Shown one piece after another: positions 35,433 through 46,201 of a stretch of 64,000 bases of DNA. The notes beneath the pieces are model-generated. The model did no database searches, was not told where the DNA came from, and worked only from the letters and a program-made list of their open reading frames with translations. Numbering within the stretch: the first letter of the stretch is position 1; each line of letters starts with the position of its first letter. Both the position numbers and the translations under genes were made by a program. This DNA is from Doris montereyensis (taxonomy: Eukaryota > Mollusca > Gastropoda > Nudibranchia > Dorididae): contig JAXRKP010001038.1 in assembly GCA_037039925.1 (NCBI GenBank), positions 98,501 through 162,500 on the forward strand. The letters are read 5' to 3'.

Positions 35433-38400
35433 GAGTCAACTTGCCTCGTTCCGACACCTGTCCAAAATTCGACAACTTGCACTTTCGCAATCGTTTTCAC
35501 CGATTTCTTTTGAATTGACGTCATACAACTTCCTGTTACTTCCGCCTCACTTCCTTCCCGAACCTTTCAACCACTGAGAGCATTTACATCACACTCCATC
35601 ACTGTGAAATTTCCTGAACTGTAGTTGCAGGTAAGAGAATCCGCCATTTTTTATGCTTCTGATAAGGTTGATCACGTGATTTTGCTAACATCCTACAATT
35701 CTTTTGAAAGGCGATTTTTCATTGGTTGGGGTTTATTTAGCTTCAGAAATGAGTACGGAAGTGTAACAGTCCTTCCTAACAGGGTTTGTATTTTATAGAG
35801 GCGGGAAGCGGGGGGTGTCGGATACAGGGCAGTGTTTCTAAAGTTGCCTCGTTCCGACCAGCCACATTCCGACCAATGTGGTTTGTTCAATCATTGAAAT
35901 TAAATAATCTTTTTGTTTCAAATACTGGTCGCACCTTGTAGTCAATGTACAAATGTTATGATAAACATCTGTGAAACTGTCTTCAAACTCTTTCTTTTTT
36001 CTAATACATTCTCTATACTCTCCCCACCCTATTTCGTTTTGTCCTCAATATAGGGCTTCAAGACAAAAGGTGAGTACTAAGAAAGCCGAAGTATTCACAA
36101 GAAGACCTCAAAAAGGCATATGAAAAGGTCAAAAATGGTAGTATGACCATGAGTAAGGCATCACAAACCTATGGGATTCCTAGAACAACATTGGGAGACA
36201 AACTAAGGGGCAAGTTCTCCCTGGAGAAGACTCTTCAAACTGTCCTCAGCAGGGAGGAGGAGAAAAAACTTGTTGCCTGGCTTGTTGAGACAGCAAGAAG
36301 GGGTTGTGGCCGTACCAATGAACAACTACTTCTGCAAGTGCAGAAGATTCTAAAGGCTGACGGACGGCCTAACCCTTTTAAGGAAGACAAACCTGGTGAC
36401 AAATGGTACTATGCTTTCCTCGGCCGTCACAAGGAGATCTCCATGAGGAAAGAGCAAGCATTGGGTAAGCAGCGAGCCCTTGTGACGGAGACAGGACTTC
36501 GTGGCTGGTTTCGGGCAGCTGAGGAAGCCTTTTCAGAGGAGGGCATTGATGTCTGTGCCGCTAGCCCCGACTCTATTTTCAACTGTGATGAGACAGGTTT
36601 CCCATTTCAGACAAAGATGGGGTATGTGCTTGCAGCAAAGGAGGACCGCCAGGTCTACGGTGTCACCAGTGACACCAAACACCAAATAACAGTCCTTGCA
36701 TGCGGCTCTGCAGCTGGGAAGATGCTACCGCCAGCCATAATCTATCTGGCCAGCGCCTTGGCTTTGATCCTGAGGCCCAGTTTCCTGGGTCAAAACATTA
36801 CAAAACCCCGAATGGTTGGATTGATACTCCAACGTACATGAGGTGGATGGAGGATATTTTCATCCCTGCAACCCGCCACCTCCGCAAACCATTATTTTTA
36901 TTCACGGATGGACACACCAGCCATGTGAACATGGACGTCATCGTATTTGCAAGGAGGCCAGCATAGTATATTACACACTCCCGGCACACGCATGAAATCG
37001 TCCAACCCCTCGACCTTGTTTTTTCAAAGCAGTGAAGTCCGAGTGGCAGAGAGCAGTGGGGGCCCATCGCGACCAGTATGGAGGGCGTCCCAAGCACAAT
37101 TTTGCCGTTGTCCTCAGCGATGTCTGGAAGCGAACAGTGACAGCAGATAAACTAACTAATGGATTCAGAGCATCTGGCTTATGTCCCTGGGATCCAGACC
37201 TCCCAAAATACAAAAGTGTGCAGCCAGTCGTCTTTTGGGCCCTCCCATCATCAGGCTGTCTGCCCCATCAAACTCAGGTGACCCTGGCCCATCTGCCTCA
37301 TCAAGTTGCCTCTGGTGACCCAGGCCTCTTTGTCCCATCAAATTCTGATTATACAGACCCCATTGCTTTGTCCACGTCTGGTGACACTGGCCCATCTGCC
37401 CTAACCTCAGGTGATCCTGGCCCATTCTCCCTTACCTCAGGTGATCCTGGCCCATTCTCCTTACCTTGATCCTGGCCCCATCCTCCGCCTAACCTCTGGT
37501 GACCTGGCCCATCTACCCCAACCTCTGGTGACCCTGGCCCATCTACCCCAACCTCTGGTGTACCCCAACCTCTGGTACCTAACCTCTGTGGTATCTCATC
37601 CGGTGGCTGGCCCATATGCCCCAACCTCAGGTGATCCGGGCCCATCCCCTGGTGACCCTGGACTATCTGACCCACCATCTTCACCTCAGGTGAACAATTC
37701 CCCTGGTGCTCCTTCCCCATCCCGTTCTGCTTTCACTTCTCCCACTCATCAATCAGTATCGTAGCCAATATCTAGCCTAATACTGGTGGTGCTTTGTGCC
37801 CTTCCCATCAGTTGAAAGCAGTAGTGGACCCCTGCTGGACTTTGCCTTTATAGCAGCGGACACCTACAGTCCTTTTTCAGGATGAGAAGATGCTTTGAGG
37901 AGGGTCTGGGTCTGATGATCTGACTTTGCTGAGTTTAGTCATCTGTACTCGAAAATAGCTCCCACCCCGTCCTTTGACAACCTACCTGTCCCTGAATGGT
38001 CAAAACAAATAGAGCCATATCCAGCCGCGAAGTTTGTTAGTAGTGAGCGGTTTGCTAAATTTCATGATGAAAAGGCAGAGGCTGAGAGGAAGAAACAGGA
38101 AGAGAAAGAAGCGAAAGCAGCAGTTGAAGACGAAAAGAAAAAGCAAAGACAGGCTGAGAAGAAGAAAGCTGCAACAGCAGGGGAAAAGGGAAGAGGGAGT
38201 AGGCCCCATGTTCCTTCATCATCAAGTGAGAGTGAGAAGGAGATGACACTCAGGGATGACAGTGACAGTCAGTTACAGCCCTGTTGCTGCTACTTTTGGT
38301 GTGAATGATTGTGCTGAGTGCGGTGATGCTGGAGAGGGTATGGCAGGAGGTGGTTGGGTTGAGTGTGATAGGTGTTGCAGATGGTTCCACAAGATGTGTC

Positions 38401-39041
38401 TGGTGAGAGACATGGTAGGGATCAAGGAATGAGTGATGCAGATTTGGACCATGTCGGTTTGTGTGTGATTTTTGCAGTTTGTGTGAGGTTTTTGTAAAAT
38501 AAGTAAGAGTAATGAGGGCATGTCATTTTGTTTCTGCGTGCTATCTCAATATAATTTTATTTTGCACATTTTGCCAGACAGTTTTTGTAACGTTTTCAAG
38601 ATTGTTATAGGGTTTATCCTTGATCTCGATTTCAATTGTACTCAATCTTCCATGTATGGTCTTTTGTATGATGTGTAAGTTGTTTTTATATGTTTTTGTA
38701 TTCTATGGGTCATTTCCAACTGAATAAAATATTCCAAACATACATGAAAAGAAAAATTATCAAAATAAGCTGGGAGCCAAACTGCCGACAGGGTGTGAAC
38801 TAGGCAAGACCCCTGTCCGAAATAGGCAAGGATGTAGGAGTAGGCAAAAATACATATTTTTGGTTGTCGTTTCGTAGTTGTTGGTAGTCGTAGTAATCGA
38901 TTACCATGACAGCTACTTATAGTAGACATGTAGCCCGGGATGATAACACCAAAAACCATTGGTCCTTGAACCTTCAGAAGAGGTTAATGAGTTCATACTG
39001 TGCCCCAGTTCTTAAGTTATCGGAACTAGGCAAGTTGACTC
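35433..39041 (+). mobile_element. Complete pogo/Tigger-type element with TIRs and TA duplication
   Basis: The left terminus GAGTCAACTTGCCTCGTTCC (from 35433) and the right terminus ...CGGAACTAGGCAAGTTGACTC (to 39041) are inverted repeats with one mismatch over about 22 bp. Both ends are flanked by TA (35431-35432 and 39042-39043), the target duplication of Tc1/mariner/pogo elements. The TIR core recurs subterminally (GTTGCCTCGTTCCGACC at 35845). The element is 3609 bp, carries one transposase gene with a PHD-finger tail (36085-38505) and lies between MULE exons. The flank just right of the element (CTAGTTCTTTCATTGTAAAGTTAAGATAG) is repeated at 39187. Confidence 0.85.
36085..38505 (+). pseudogene. 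pogo/Tigger transposase with coiled coil and PHD finger (copy 2)
   Basis: The N-terminus KYSQEDLKKAYEKVKNGSMT, then MSKASQTYGIPRTTLGDKLR is a psq-type helix-turn-helix. VAWLVETARRGCGRTNEQLL and WYYAFLGRHKEISMR are the CENP-B-like second DNA-binding half. DDE_1 follows: SIFNCDETGFPFQTKMGYVL (first Asp, 36572-36631), LFLFTDGHTSHVNMDVI (second Asp, about 36892-36945), then QPLDLVFFKAVKSEW (third Asp, around 37008). After SGLCPWDPDLPKYKS come repeats of SGDPGPFSLT type. Next is a charged coiled coil (KFHDEKAEAERKKQEEKEAK, about 38056-38115). A PHD finger closes it: NDCAECGDAGEGMAGGGWVE, CDRCCRWFHKMCL (38306-38404). Frameshifts near 36740, 36950, 37235, 37460 and in the PHD region leave it inactive, but all domains are present. 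Confidence 0.85.
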
Positions 39042-39338
39042 TAGTTCTTTCATTGTAAAGTTAAGATAGATAGTGATGTGTATCTATGTATCATGTAGCC
39101 GCTAGCCTAGACCTAGACTAGATGTCGATCTTTGTAACATTCAGGTAAGTCTAGTCTAGATCTAGATTATATCTAATCCAGAATCTAGTTCTTTTCATTG
39201 TAAAGTTAAGATAGGTAATGATGTATAGAGTAGTTTTACCGGTTCGGGCAGCGTATTTTAAGACTTGCTTTCTTTAGTGTTAAGAACTGGGTTTTGTAAC
39301 TTATCTCATTTCATAATTTATCCTTCTTCTTCTTCAGG

Positions 39339-41806
39339 AAAGAACGTGAAGGTGAAGGACATTCACAACTTTCGACAGAAAGCGAAGTTGGTGGCCTCGG
39401 AGGGCCTCTCTGAAGAGGAACAGGTCCTGCAGATTTTTGCAGGAGATGGTGGACGAAGACCAGGGAAGGTTCAGCATCACCCACAGACAGGGAGACTGGG
39501 TGTTTGCTGTCTATTTTTGTGCAGACTTCACACATGCGCAAGGTCCTCCAGACCTTCCCTGATTGTTTGTATGTTGATTCTACATACTGTATTAATAAGT
39601 TTGCTTATCCTGTTGTAGTTTTTTTTTGGTTGTAGATGGGGATAATTATGGACAATGTGTGGGGTATGGTGTGTTGTGAGAGATGAGCGAATGAGTACGT
39701 TGTCTTCATTGTTTGGAGAGTTTGTACGAATGAATGAGGATGTGAGTGTAAAAACTGTTGTTGTCGACAAGGATGCGAGTGAGATTGGGGCGTTGAAAGA
39801 GACAATGGGTGAGTGTGATTTGGTTTTATGTCGGTTCCACGTGTGCAAGAGTTTGTATGAGGCAGTTGATAAGTACTGTGAGAAGAGGGCGAGAGAAGTC
39901 ATGCATGTGATTTGTCGTGACTTGGTGATGAGTGGGAGTGAGACTGATTTTGAGAGCGGACTGGAGAAGATTCCTTTGGGTGCTTTTCGCACCTATCTGG
40001 ACAAAAACTGGCTGCCAGTCGTGAACATGTGGGCCCATCATCAAACAAAGCGCCTTGTCACGTTTGGCAACATGACCAACAACTTTGTGGAGCGACATAA
40101 TCGCACTTTGAAAAACACTGGCAAATTCAAAAACGAGCCTATCAGAATTTTTTCGATCACTTTTGGCCTATCACAAGACAGAAGAAAAGAAGTTGATCAC
40201 AAAGTTGTTGGCATGCACTTACGTACAAAGGTGTTCGGCCAAAGTTCGATGCAGCTGGGCCAATTTTGTCACGAGCATATGGGGTATTGACCCCGTATGC
40301 TTGTGATGAGCTGGCTCATCAGCTTAACAAACTGCACAGCACCAAGTGTGCATACTCTATGGAGTCAAAATCAATTCTGACATTAGGAAGCACTGGTGAA
40401 GTCCTGGGTGAAGTACCAGTTGATGAGTGGTCTTGCAGGTGCACATACTTCATCAATAAGAGCATGCCGTGTTGGCACTTGTTGGCTCTTTGCCAACATC
40501 AGAGTGTCTGCCCTGTGCAGCTGTTCCCTGCAAGGTTTAAAAACAATCACTGTTAGATTGCTGTGTAAGTGATGTTGGTGAGAGCAGTGGGAGTTATACT
40601 CAGGTTCAGGTGGTGCAAAGGAAGGTTCAATCTGAGTGGGGAGAATGAGAGGTGTGCAGAGAATTAGTTGCAGTTGGTGTGAAGTGTGGACAGAAGGAAT
40701 TTGAAAGGAGAATGTCAGTGTTGCGTGAGTTAATAAGTGGTTGGAGGAATGGAGAGAATGTGGAAGTTGAGGACAGGTTAAATTTTGAGGATGATGTGGT
40801 TGATGTTTTGAATATCCTTGTTGGTGAGAATGCTGTTGTTGATGTCCCTGATGGAGAGAGTGCTGTTGTTGGTGTCCCTGATGGAGAGAGTGCTGTTGTT
40901 GTTGGTGTCCCTGATGGAGAGAATGCTGTTGTTGTTGGTGTCCCTGATGGAGAGAATGCTGTTGTTGGTGTCCCTGATGGAGAGAGTGCTGTTGTTGTTG
41001 GTGTCCCTGATGGAGAGAGTGCTGTTGTTGTTGGTGTCCCTGATGGAGAGAATGCTGTTGTTGTTGGTGTCCCTGATGGAGAGAATGCTGTCGTTTCTTT
41101 AAAAGTTCGAGCCTGTGAGAACAAAGGTAAAACCAAAGGGCCAAGGTCGCACTGGCAGATTTGCCAAGAAAAAAAGGAAGTTGGCTACAAATTCTGTTGT
41201 TCATGTCCGTGAGGAACAAAGTGCTATTATTGATGGCCCTAATGAACAAAGCTTACAAAGTGCTGTTGTTCATGTTCGTGAGGAACAAAGTGCTATTTTT
41301 GATGGCCCTAATGAACAAAGCTTACAAAAGTGCTGTTGTTCATGTCCGTGAGGAACAAAGTGCTATTATTGATGGAAGACAAAGCTTACAAAGTGCTGTT
41401 GTTCATGTCCGTGAGGAACAAAGTGCTATTATTGATGGCCCTAACGAACAAAGCTTACAAAGTGCTGTTGTTCATGTCCGTGAGGAACAAAGTGCTATTA
41501 TTGATGGCCCTACGAACAAAGCTTACAAAGTGCTGTTGTTCATGTCCGTGAGGAACAAAGTGCTGTCGCACTGGCAGATTTGCCAAGAAAAGGAAGTTGG
41601 CTACAAATCCTGTTGGTGACAGTGCTGTTGTTCATGTCCCTGGTGATTTGTGTGGTGTTTGTGGAGACATGGAGGTTGCAAGGAGTGTTGTATGAATGGG
41701 ATGATTGAATGGGTAGATTGTGACTTCTGTAAACGGTGGTTTCATTGTTCTTGTTTAAACTTTCGTTCTGCTCCACGTCAGTACACGTGTACAAGATGTT
41801 TGTAAT
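39339..41806 (+). pseudogene. SWIM-type MULE transposase with in-frame repeats and PHD finger
   Basis: After TTCTTCAG, KNVKVKDIHNFRQKAKLVAS marks the DIHN block. DQGRFSITHRQGDWVFAVYF follows, then the first catalytic Asp in CLYVDSTYCINKFAYPVVVF (39566-39625). VKTVVVDKDASEIGALKETM (39749-39808) has the second. DLVLCRFHVCKSLYEAVDKY follows, then LDKNWLPVVNMWAHH and NMTNNFVERHNRTLKNTGKF. SWIM is CRCTYFINKSMPCWHLLAL at 40437-40493. The tail contains 10-11-codon repeats (GVPDGESAVV/GENAVVV, 40836-41095) and 23-codon repeats (VVHVREEQSAIIDGPNEQSL, 41195-41560). The end is a PHD finger: LCGVCGDMEVARSVV, then after a stop and frameshift EWVDCDFCKRWFHCSCLNFR, YTCTRCL-stop. Stops near 39440 and 39637 and frameshifts make it inactive. 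Confidence 0.8.
40836..41560. repeat. Two coding minisatellites in the MULE tail (30-33 bp and 69 bp)
   Basis: GAGAGTGCTGTTGTTGGTGTCCCTGATGGA, with an optional extra GTT, is repeated eight times to 41095. Then GTTGTTCATGTCCGTGAGGAACAAAGTGCTATTATTGATGGCCC plus TAATGAACAAAGCTTACAAAGTGCT (69 bp) is repeated about five times to 41560. All unit lengths are multiples of three apart from scattered indels, as expected for repeats that expanded while under coding constraint. Confidence 0.9.
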
Positions 41807-42806
41807 GCGATAAATGTTGGCGTGTGGGTGATTGGTGTTTCTAATAAAATTATGACTGCACTGCAACTGTGAAACATCACTATTAGTAACCTTTGGTGTA
41901 TTTAAAATTATCATTTCACCTGTGAAGTTTTGTTTACAGGTTTATATTAGCTTTTAAGTCGTTAGTGATAAAGTGTTATTGGAAGACCATGTATATTTTG
42001 TTGTTACCACTACGGTACAATATACGCAATGCATTTCCCTTATTATGATTAACACTTGCTTTCTGAACAAATGTTACGTTTAAATTGAATTGCGCATTGA
42101 CAGTAATGCTTGGATATACTGAGTTAGTCAACTTATTATGAAGATGTTATTAATGTTAACTTTTAATATAATAGATCCATATTTGTACGTTTATTATTAT
42201 GTCTTCTTTGTTATTCATTGTTTAAGTATCTCATATTATATAACATTATGTTCCATTTCTATTAGTATTACATGTTCCATTTCAACGGAGTTAAATAAAT
42301 TTCATTTGGAAGACAAGACGTATATGTGTTTATTTCCATTTCTTTTACATGTTAGCGGAGTTAAATACATTTCATTTGGAAGACAAGACATATCGATTTG
42401 GAAGACAAGACATACTATTCTGAGTTTCTGAGCATCTAATTTTGAGCGGAAACTATTTTTTTCCAATATTATTTTGATAATATGGCTCTCCATATTGGAA
42501 TTTTTGGAAGAATACAGTTCTTAATTTTGTTGTAATTGACCCCTAAGCATACCGGCCAAACAATCACTTCCTCAGTTTCTCTGAGCAAACCTGCCAGATT
42601 AGCCCAGGGATTACATACCGCAGCAGATGGTCTGTCACCAAAGATCTTAAAATAGTACTAGATAAGCATCATGTTGACTTCCCATGGCACTGTGGCAATT
42701 AGAAACAACGCGGCCATTTTGACTAACGTAACAAACGAATCAAACATCTTTCGATTCAACGTTTGCTAAGCTGCACTCTCTGCTTTGTGACAGTTAAATT
42801 TTAACC
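41807..42806. other. AT-rich spacer with a short duplicated motif
   Basis: No gene. GAGTTAAATA(A/C)ATTTCATTTGGAAGACAAGAC occurs at 42290 and 42357, and GATTTGGAAGACAAGACATA again at 42394. 42400-42800 has no recognisable content. Confidence 0.6.
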
Positions 42807-42954
42807 ATGGTATTTACATGCGTTGCCTATGGATGCAAAAATCGCCAGGACAAGAGTAGTGGGATATCCTTCCACTAGGCTGGGTTATAAATTTATGTGG
42901 ATTCATCCTCCTTTAATAACTAGGATAGTGGTTACAAACGTCTAACACAAAATC

Positions 42955-43300
42955 TATAAAATCCAAAATCTAGATATCTAGATCTAGTAGCAAGATCTAG
43001 AATCTAGATTCTAGCCCCTGACTAGAACTGCACTGGTAGATATATATCTAGATATAAGTACAATGTAGATTGTAGTAAGACTGCTGTAGTAGGAGCAGCA
43101 ATTTAATTCATTATAAGCTAGATCTAGATCTATAAGTCTATAGTTCATGTCATGCACCTAGATCTAGATTTAAGTAGAGATCTAGATCTAGAATCTAGAT
43201 TCTAGAGCTTTTTTAAACCAAAGCAGTTTATCAGAGTTGCAGTCGGTTTTCTCAGTAAGTGGGTATCTAGCATCTAGATCTAGATCTAGTATCTGACTGA
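42955..43300. repeat. CTAGAT-rich cluster in the THAP intron
   Basis: Dense overlapping AGATCTAGATCT, CTAGATTCTAG and related words fill this stretch, as in the 10.6-17 kb array, but without the array's other landmarks. It lies in the intron between the two THAP half-domains. Confidence 0.8.
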
Positions 43301-43326
43301 TAATGACTGTTGTATAGATCTAGTAT

Positions 43327-43609
43327 TGAATTTACCCATATCCACTACTTTGGAGATATCAGGGTTTTCCTAGACTGCCTTGTAAACAGCCAAGGGTTCT
43401 TTTACATGCGTATATTACATGTAGACATAGTCCGTCTCTGATAGGACTTGGCACTCTTTATCCTAACAACTTAACTAAGGATAGGAGGCGGAAGGAAACC
43501 CCAAAAAATATTTTGGATTTCAAATTCAAGCCTGCACGATTTCGAATGACTATGAGGGACCTTTGGCTTGGTAAGCGAGCGCCTTAACCACTGAGCTATC
43601 CGCTCACCA
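43327..43609 (-). mobile_element. tRNA-derived SINE, minus strand
   Basis: Read on the minus strand from 43609, GAGCGGATAGCTCAGTGGTTAAGGCGCTCG is a tRNA-like head with a good pol III A box (TAGCTCAGTGG). A B-box-like CATTCGAAATC follows about 50 nt later. The body contains GTAAAAGAACCCTTGGCTGTTTACAAGGCAGTCTAGG and ends AAAACCCTGATATCTCCAAAGTAGTGGATATGGGTAAATTCAATA. Its tail matches 45868-45917, and the middle resembles 63470-63530. It is inserted in the THAP/P-element intron. Confidence 0.75.
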
Positions 43610-45279
43610 TGATTTGTTTTTTAAGGTAGTGGTAGTTCTACAGACCTAATGTATTAGTGTACTCATACCTAGCACTTAGATCTAATACCAATTCTAGTCC
43701 CAGTCTACATGACTGAATTTCATATAATTTTCAGTTTCCCTAAACAGCAACACATAAGAGATAAATGGGTGGCAGCAGTCAACAGACTCGATGAATCCAC
43801 TGGAAAGTTGTGGCAGCCCTCGAAATGGTCGAAGCTCTGCAGTGACCATTTCACTGCTGACAATTTTCAGCAACACATGAACAATAACATTTTAAAGTCG
43901 TGGGCTGTTCCAACTATTTTCGACACACCCCCAGCACAAACAACCCAAGGTCGGTAAGAGCAGGCCTTCACCAAAGAAGCGTGTTGCATCGCATGTTCAA
44001 GCTCCTTCTCCTACACCAAGCAAGCAGCCCAGATTGGAGCACAGCTATAGCTCACCTTCTGTAGAGAAGAATTAGAAAAGGCAGCTGCGCTTCAAAGAGC
44101 GCTTGATAAAAATAGAGTTGAGGTGAAGAAACGAAAGAATTTAATTAGAAAACTGAAAGAAGAGATATTAAGATTTCCAATCTGTTGGAAACTTTAGAAA
44201 AGCAACACCTTATCAACAGGGGAAGAGCATGACCTGTTGAAAATGAATTTTGGGGAAGATGCTTTTACAATTATTGAAAATGAAGTGCAGGCAAATGCGC
44301 ATTCCTCAAAATCTTCCCATAGGTACTCAGAAGATCTGAAACGTTTTGCTGTAACTCTGCACTTTTACAGCGCCAAAGCGTATGATTATGTTAGGAAACA
44401 TCTTCACCTCCCTCATCCTAGAACCATATGTAAATGGGCATCAAAACGGAACTGTGACCCCGGCTTTCTTGGTGAAGTTTTAGACACTTTGAAAAAAGAC
44501 CATTCAGATGACAAATCTGATGTGGCTTTAGTTTTTGATTCCATGGCTCTGAAGAAAAGCTACACTTACGACCCCTCTAGTGGTCAATATATAGGCTCCG
44601 TTAATTTTGGTCGTCTTCAGCCTGCATGTCAGGAAACTCTTGCTACTGAATGCCTAGTCCTTATGGTGGTAGGTTTGAAGACCCACTTCAAACTACCCAT
44701 AGGGTATTTCCTTATTGATAAGATGACATCACAGCAACAGGCACAAATTGTAACTGATGGTATTTATTTTCTGAAAGAAGCTGGTTACAATGTGTGCGCT
44801 GTTGTGTGTGATGGAAACTACACAAATCAGTCAACTGCTCTTGCTTTAGGGTGTGTTCTCGACCCCCAGTTCATTATTTTCATCACTCTGATTCCACACA
44901 TAAAATATACTTTGTTTTTGATGTTTGTCATCTTCTGAAAAATGTTAGGAATTGTCTGGGGGATCTCAAATGTTTAGAAATTGATGGCAAGTCTATTGAG
45001 TGGCGATACATAGAACAGCTGCATAACCTCCAGATGCAAGACAATTTGGTGCTTGCAAACAAATTGTCTAAAAAACATATAGTTTTTTAAGACAAAAATG
45101 AACGTGAAAATTGCTGCTCAAACCCTTAGTGCGTCTGTAGCAGCGGCCATCGATTTTTACGAAGATTTGAAGCTTCGAGTTCCAGTGCAGTGAAGCCACA
45201 TGTCAGTTTATACGGACATTTGATAGAGCTTATCATCTTCCCATTATTATTCTTACTCTTCTCCCCCTCTTCCTCTTTT

Positions 45280-45540
45280 TTTTTTCTTCTCCTTAATAAA
45301 ATCATTATTATGATTTATTAATATTATCATGATAATAATCATAATAATATTGATAATAATAATAATACATGTAATAATAATAATAATACAACATGTAATA
45401 ATAAAAACAATGATAATAATAATAATTATATTATTATTTTATTATTACTATTATTATTGTTGTTATTGTTATTATCATTACTGTTAATCAATATTATTAT
45501 TATCATCATTATTGTCAGTATTATTATTGTAAACCACCAT
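45280..45540. repeat. AAT/ATT microsatellite
   Basis: Imperfect (AAT)n then (ATT)n runs, including two ACATGTAATAATAATAAT copies. It truncates the P-element relic on its left. The A/T strand switch within the tract makes it locally palindromic. Confidence 0.9.
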
Positions 45541-45587
45541 CATCATCATCATAAATCATTGTATTTATCATTAATCTTTGTCTTTGT

Positions 45588-45730
45588 ATGTCTCTCTCTC
45601 TCTCTCTCTTTACATGTATCTATCTCTCTCCCACTCTCCTCCCTCTCTCTCTCTTTCTATCTCTCTCTCTTTCTATCTACATGTATCTATCTCTCTCCCA
45701 CTCCTCCCTCTCTCTCTCTCTCTCACCCAC
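45588..45730. repeat. CT-rich microsatellite
   Basis: (CT)n with a longer repeated unit, CTCTTTCTATCTACATGTATCTATCTCTCTCCCACTC(T)CCTCCCTCTCTCTC, present twice. Confidence 0.9.
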
Positions 45731-45867
45731 GGCTAACATTACTAACAACAGACAACCCCAAAATCAATAAATAGCTTAATATAATAGGATACAATTCCTC
45801 CTCCTTCCTTTTCTCATAAAACACACACACGCAACAATTGACAACTTCGAAAATCACTGAATCTAGT

Positions 45868-45917
45868 TAGGAAAACCCTGATATCACCAATGTAGTGGAC
45901 ATGGGTAAAATTCAATA
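45868..45917 (+). mobile_element. SINE 3' tail fragment
   Basis: TAGGAAAACCCTGATATCACCAATGTAGTGGACATGGGTAAAATTCAATA is the plus-orientation counterpart of the 3' end of the SINE at 43327-43609, with about 5 differences. The tRNA-like head is absent. Confidence 0.7.
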
Positions 45918-46201
45918 CATCAAATAAAATATGATATGTCAAAATAATACAGACTTTAATATCCATATGTAAAACCGACATGTATTATTTGATACAATAG
46001 AAGGATTATTAGTAATGTTAAGACTATTTTTACCAACTGAAGTTAAGAGAGGAGAGAGAGAAAAAATCACTGAATCTAGTTTCGTCATGCATGATAAGAA
46101 TCAACCAGTCTTACAAAGGACAGTGGGAGGGGTGTGGAAGTCAAAGGCGTTGACAAACAAGGCCTGGCTTGAGCAATCATAGCTAAGCGGCAAGTCAGCA
46201 T

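Larger units (their letters stand above)
42807..45232 (+). pseudogene. P-element-type (THAP9-like) transposase gene relic
   Basis: Exon 1 (42807-42875) is the first half of a THAP zinc finger: MVFTCVAYGCKNRQDKSSGI, SFH, with its C-x4-C pair. The second half follows an acceptor TTTTCAG at 43735: FPKQQHIRDKWVAAVNRLDE, then WSKLCSDHFTADNFQ and LKSWAVPTIFDTPP. The C, H and AVPTIF box are all present. The original donor appears decayed (CAC|TAGGCT). A basic linker (PSPKKRV, PSKQPRLEHSY) and a coiled-coil-like stretch follow. The transposase core is YSEDLKRFAVTLHFYSAKAY, then DYVRKHLHLPHPRTICKWAS (44321-44440). VALVFDSMALKKSYTYD (44521-44571), LGRLQP-like, AVVCDGNYTNQSTALALG (second Asp, 44800-44853) and FVFDVCHLLKNVRNCLGD (44910-44963) follow. 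MNVKIAAQTLSASVAAAIDF and TCQFIRTFDRAYH end at the AT-rich repeat near 45240. The C-terminal third is gone. Confidence 0.8.

Noticed and set aside
33277..41806. Any of the transposase genes as currently active
   Set aside because: Each has at least one internal stop or frameshift visible in the sequence; even the complete pogo element has several frame breaks.
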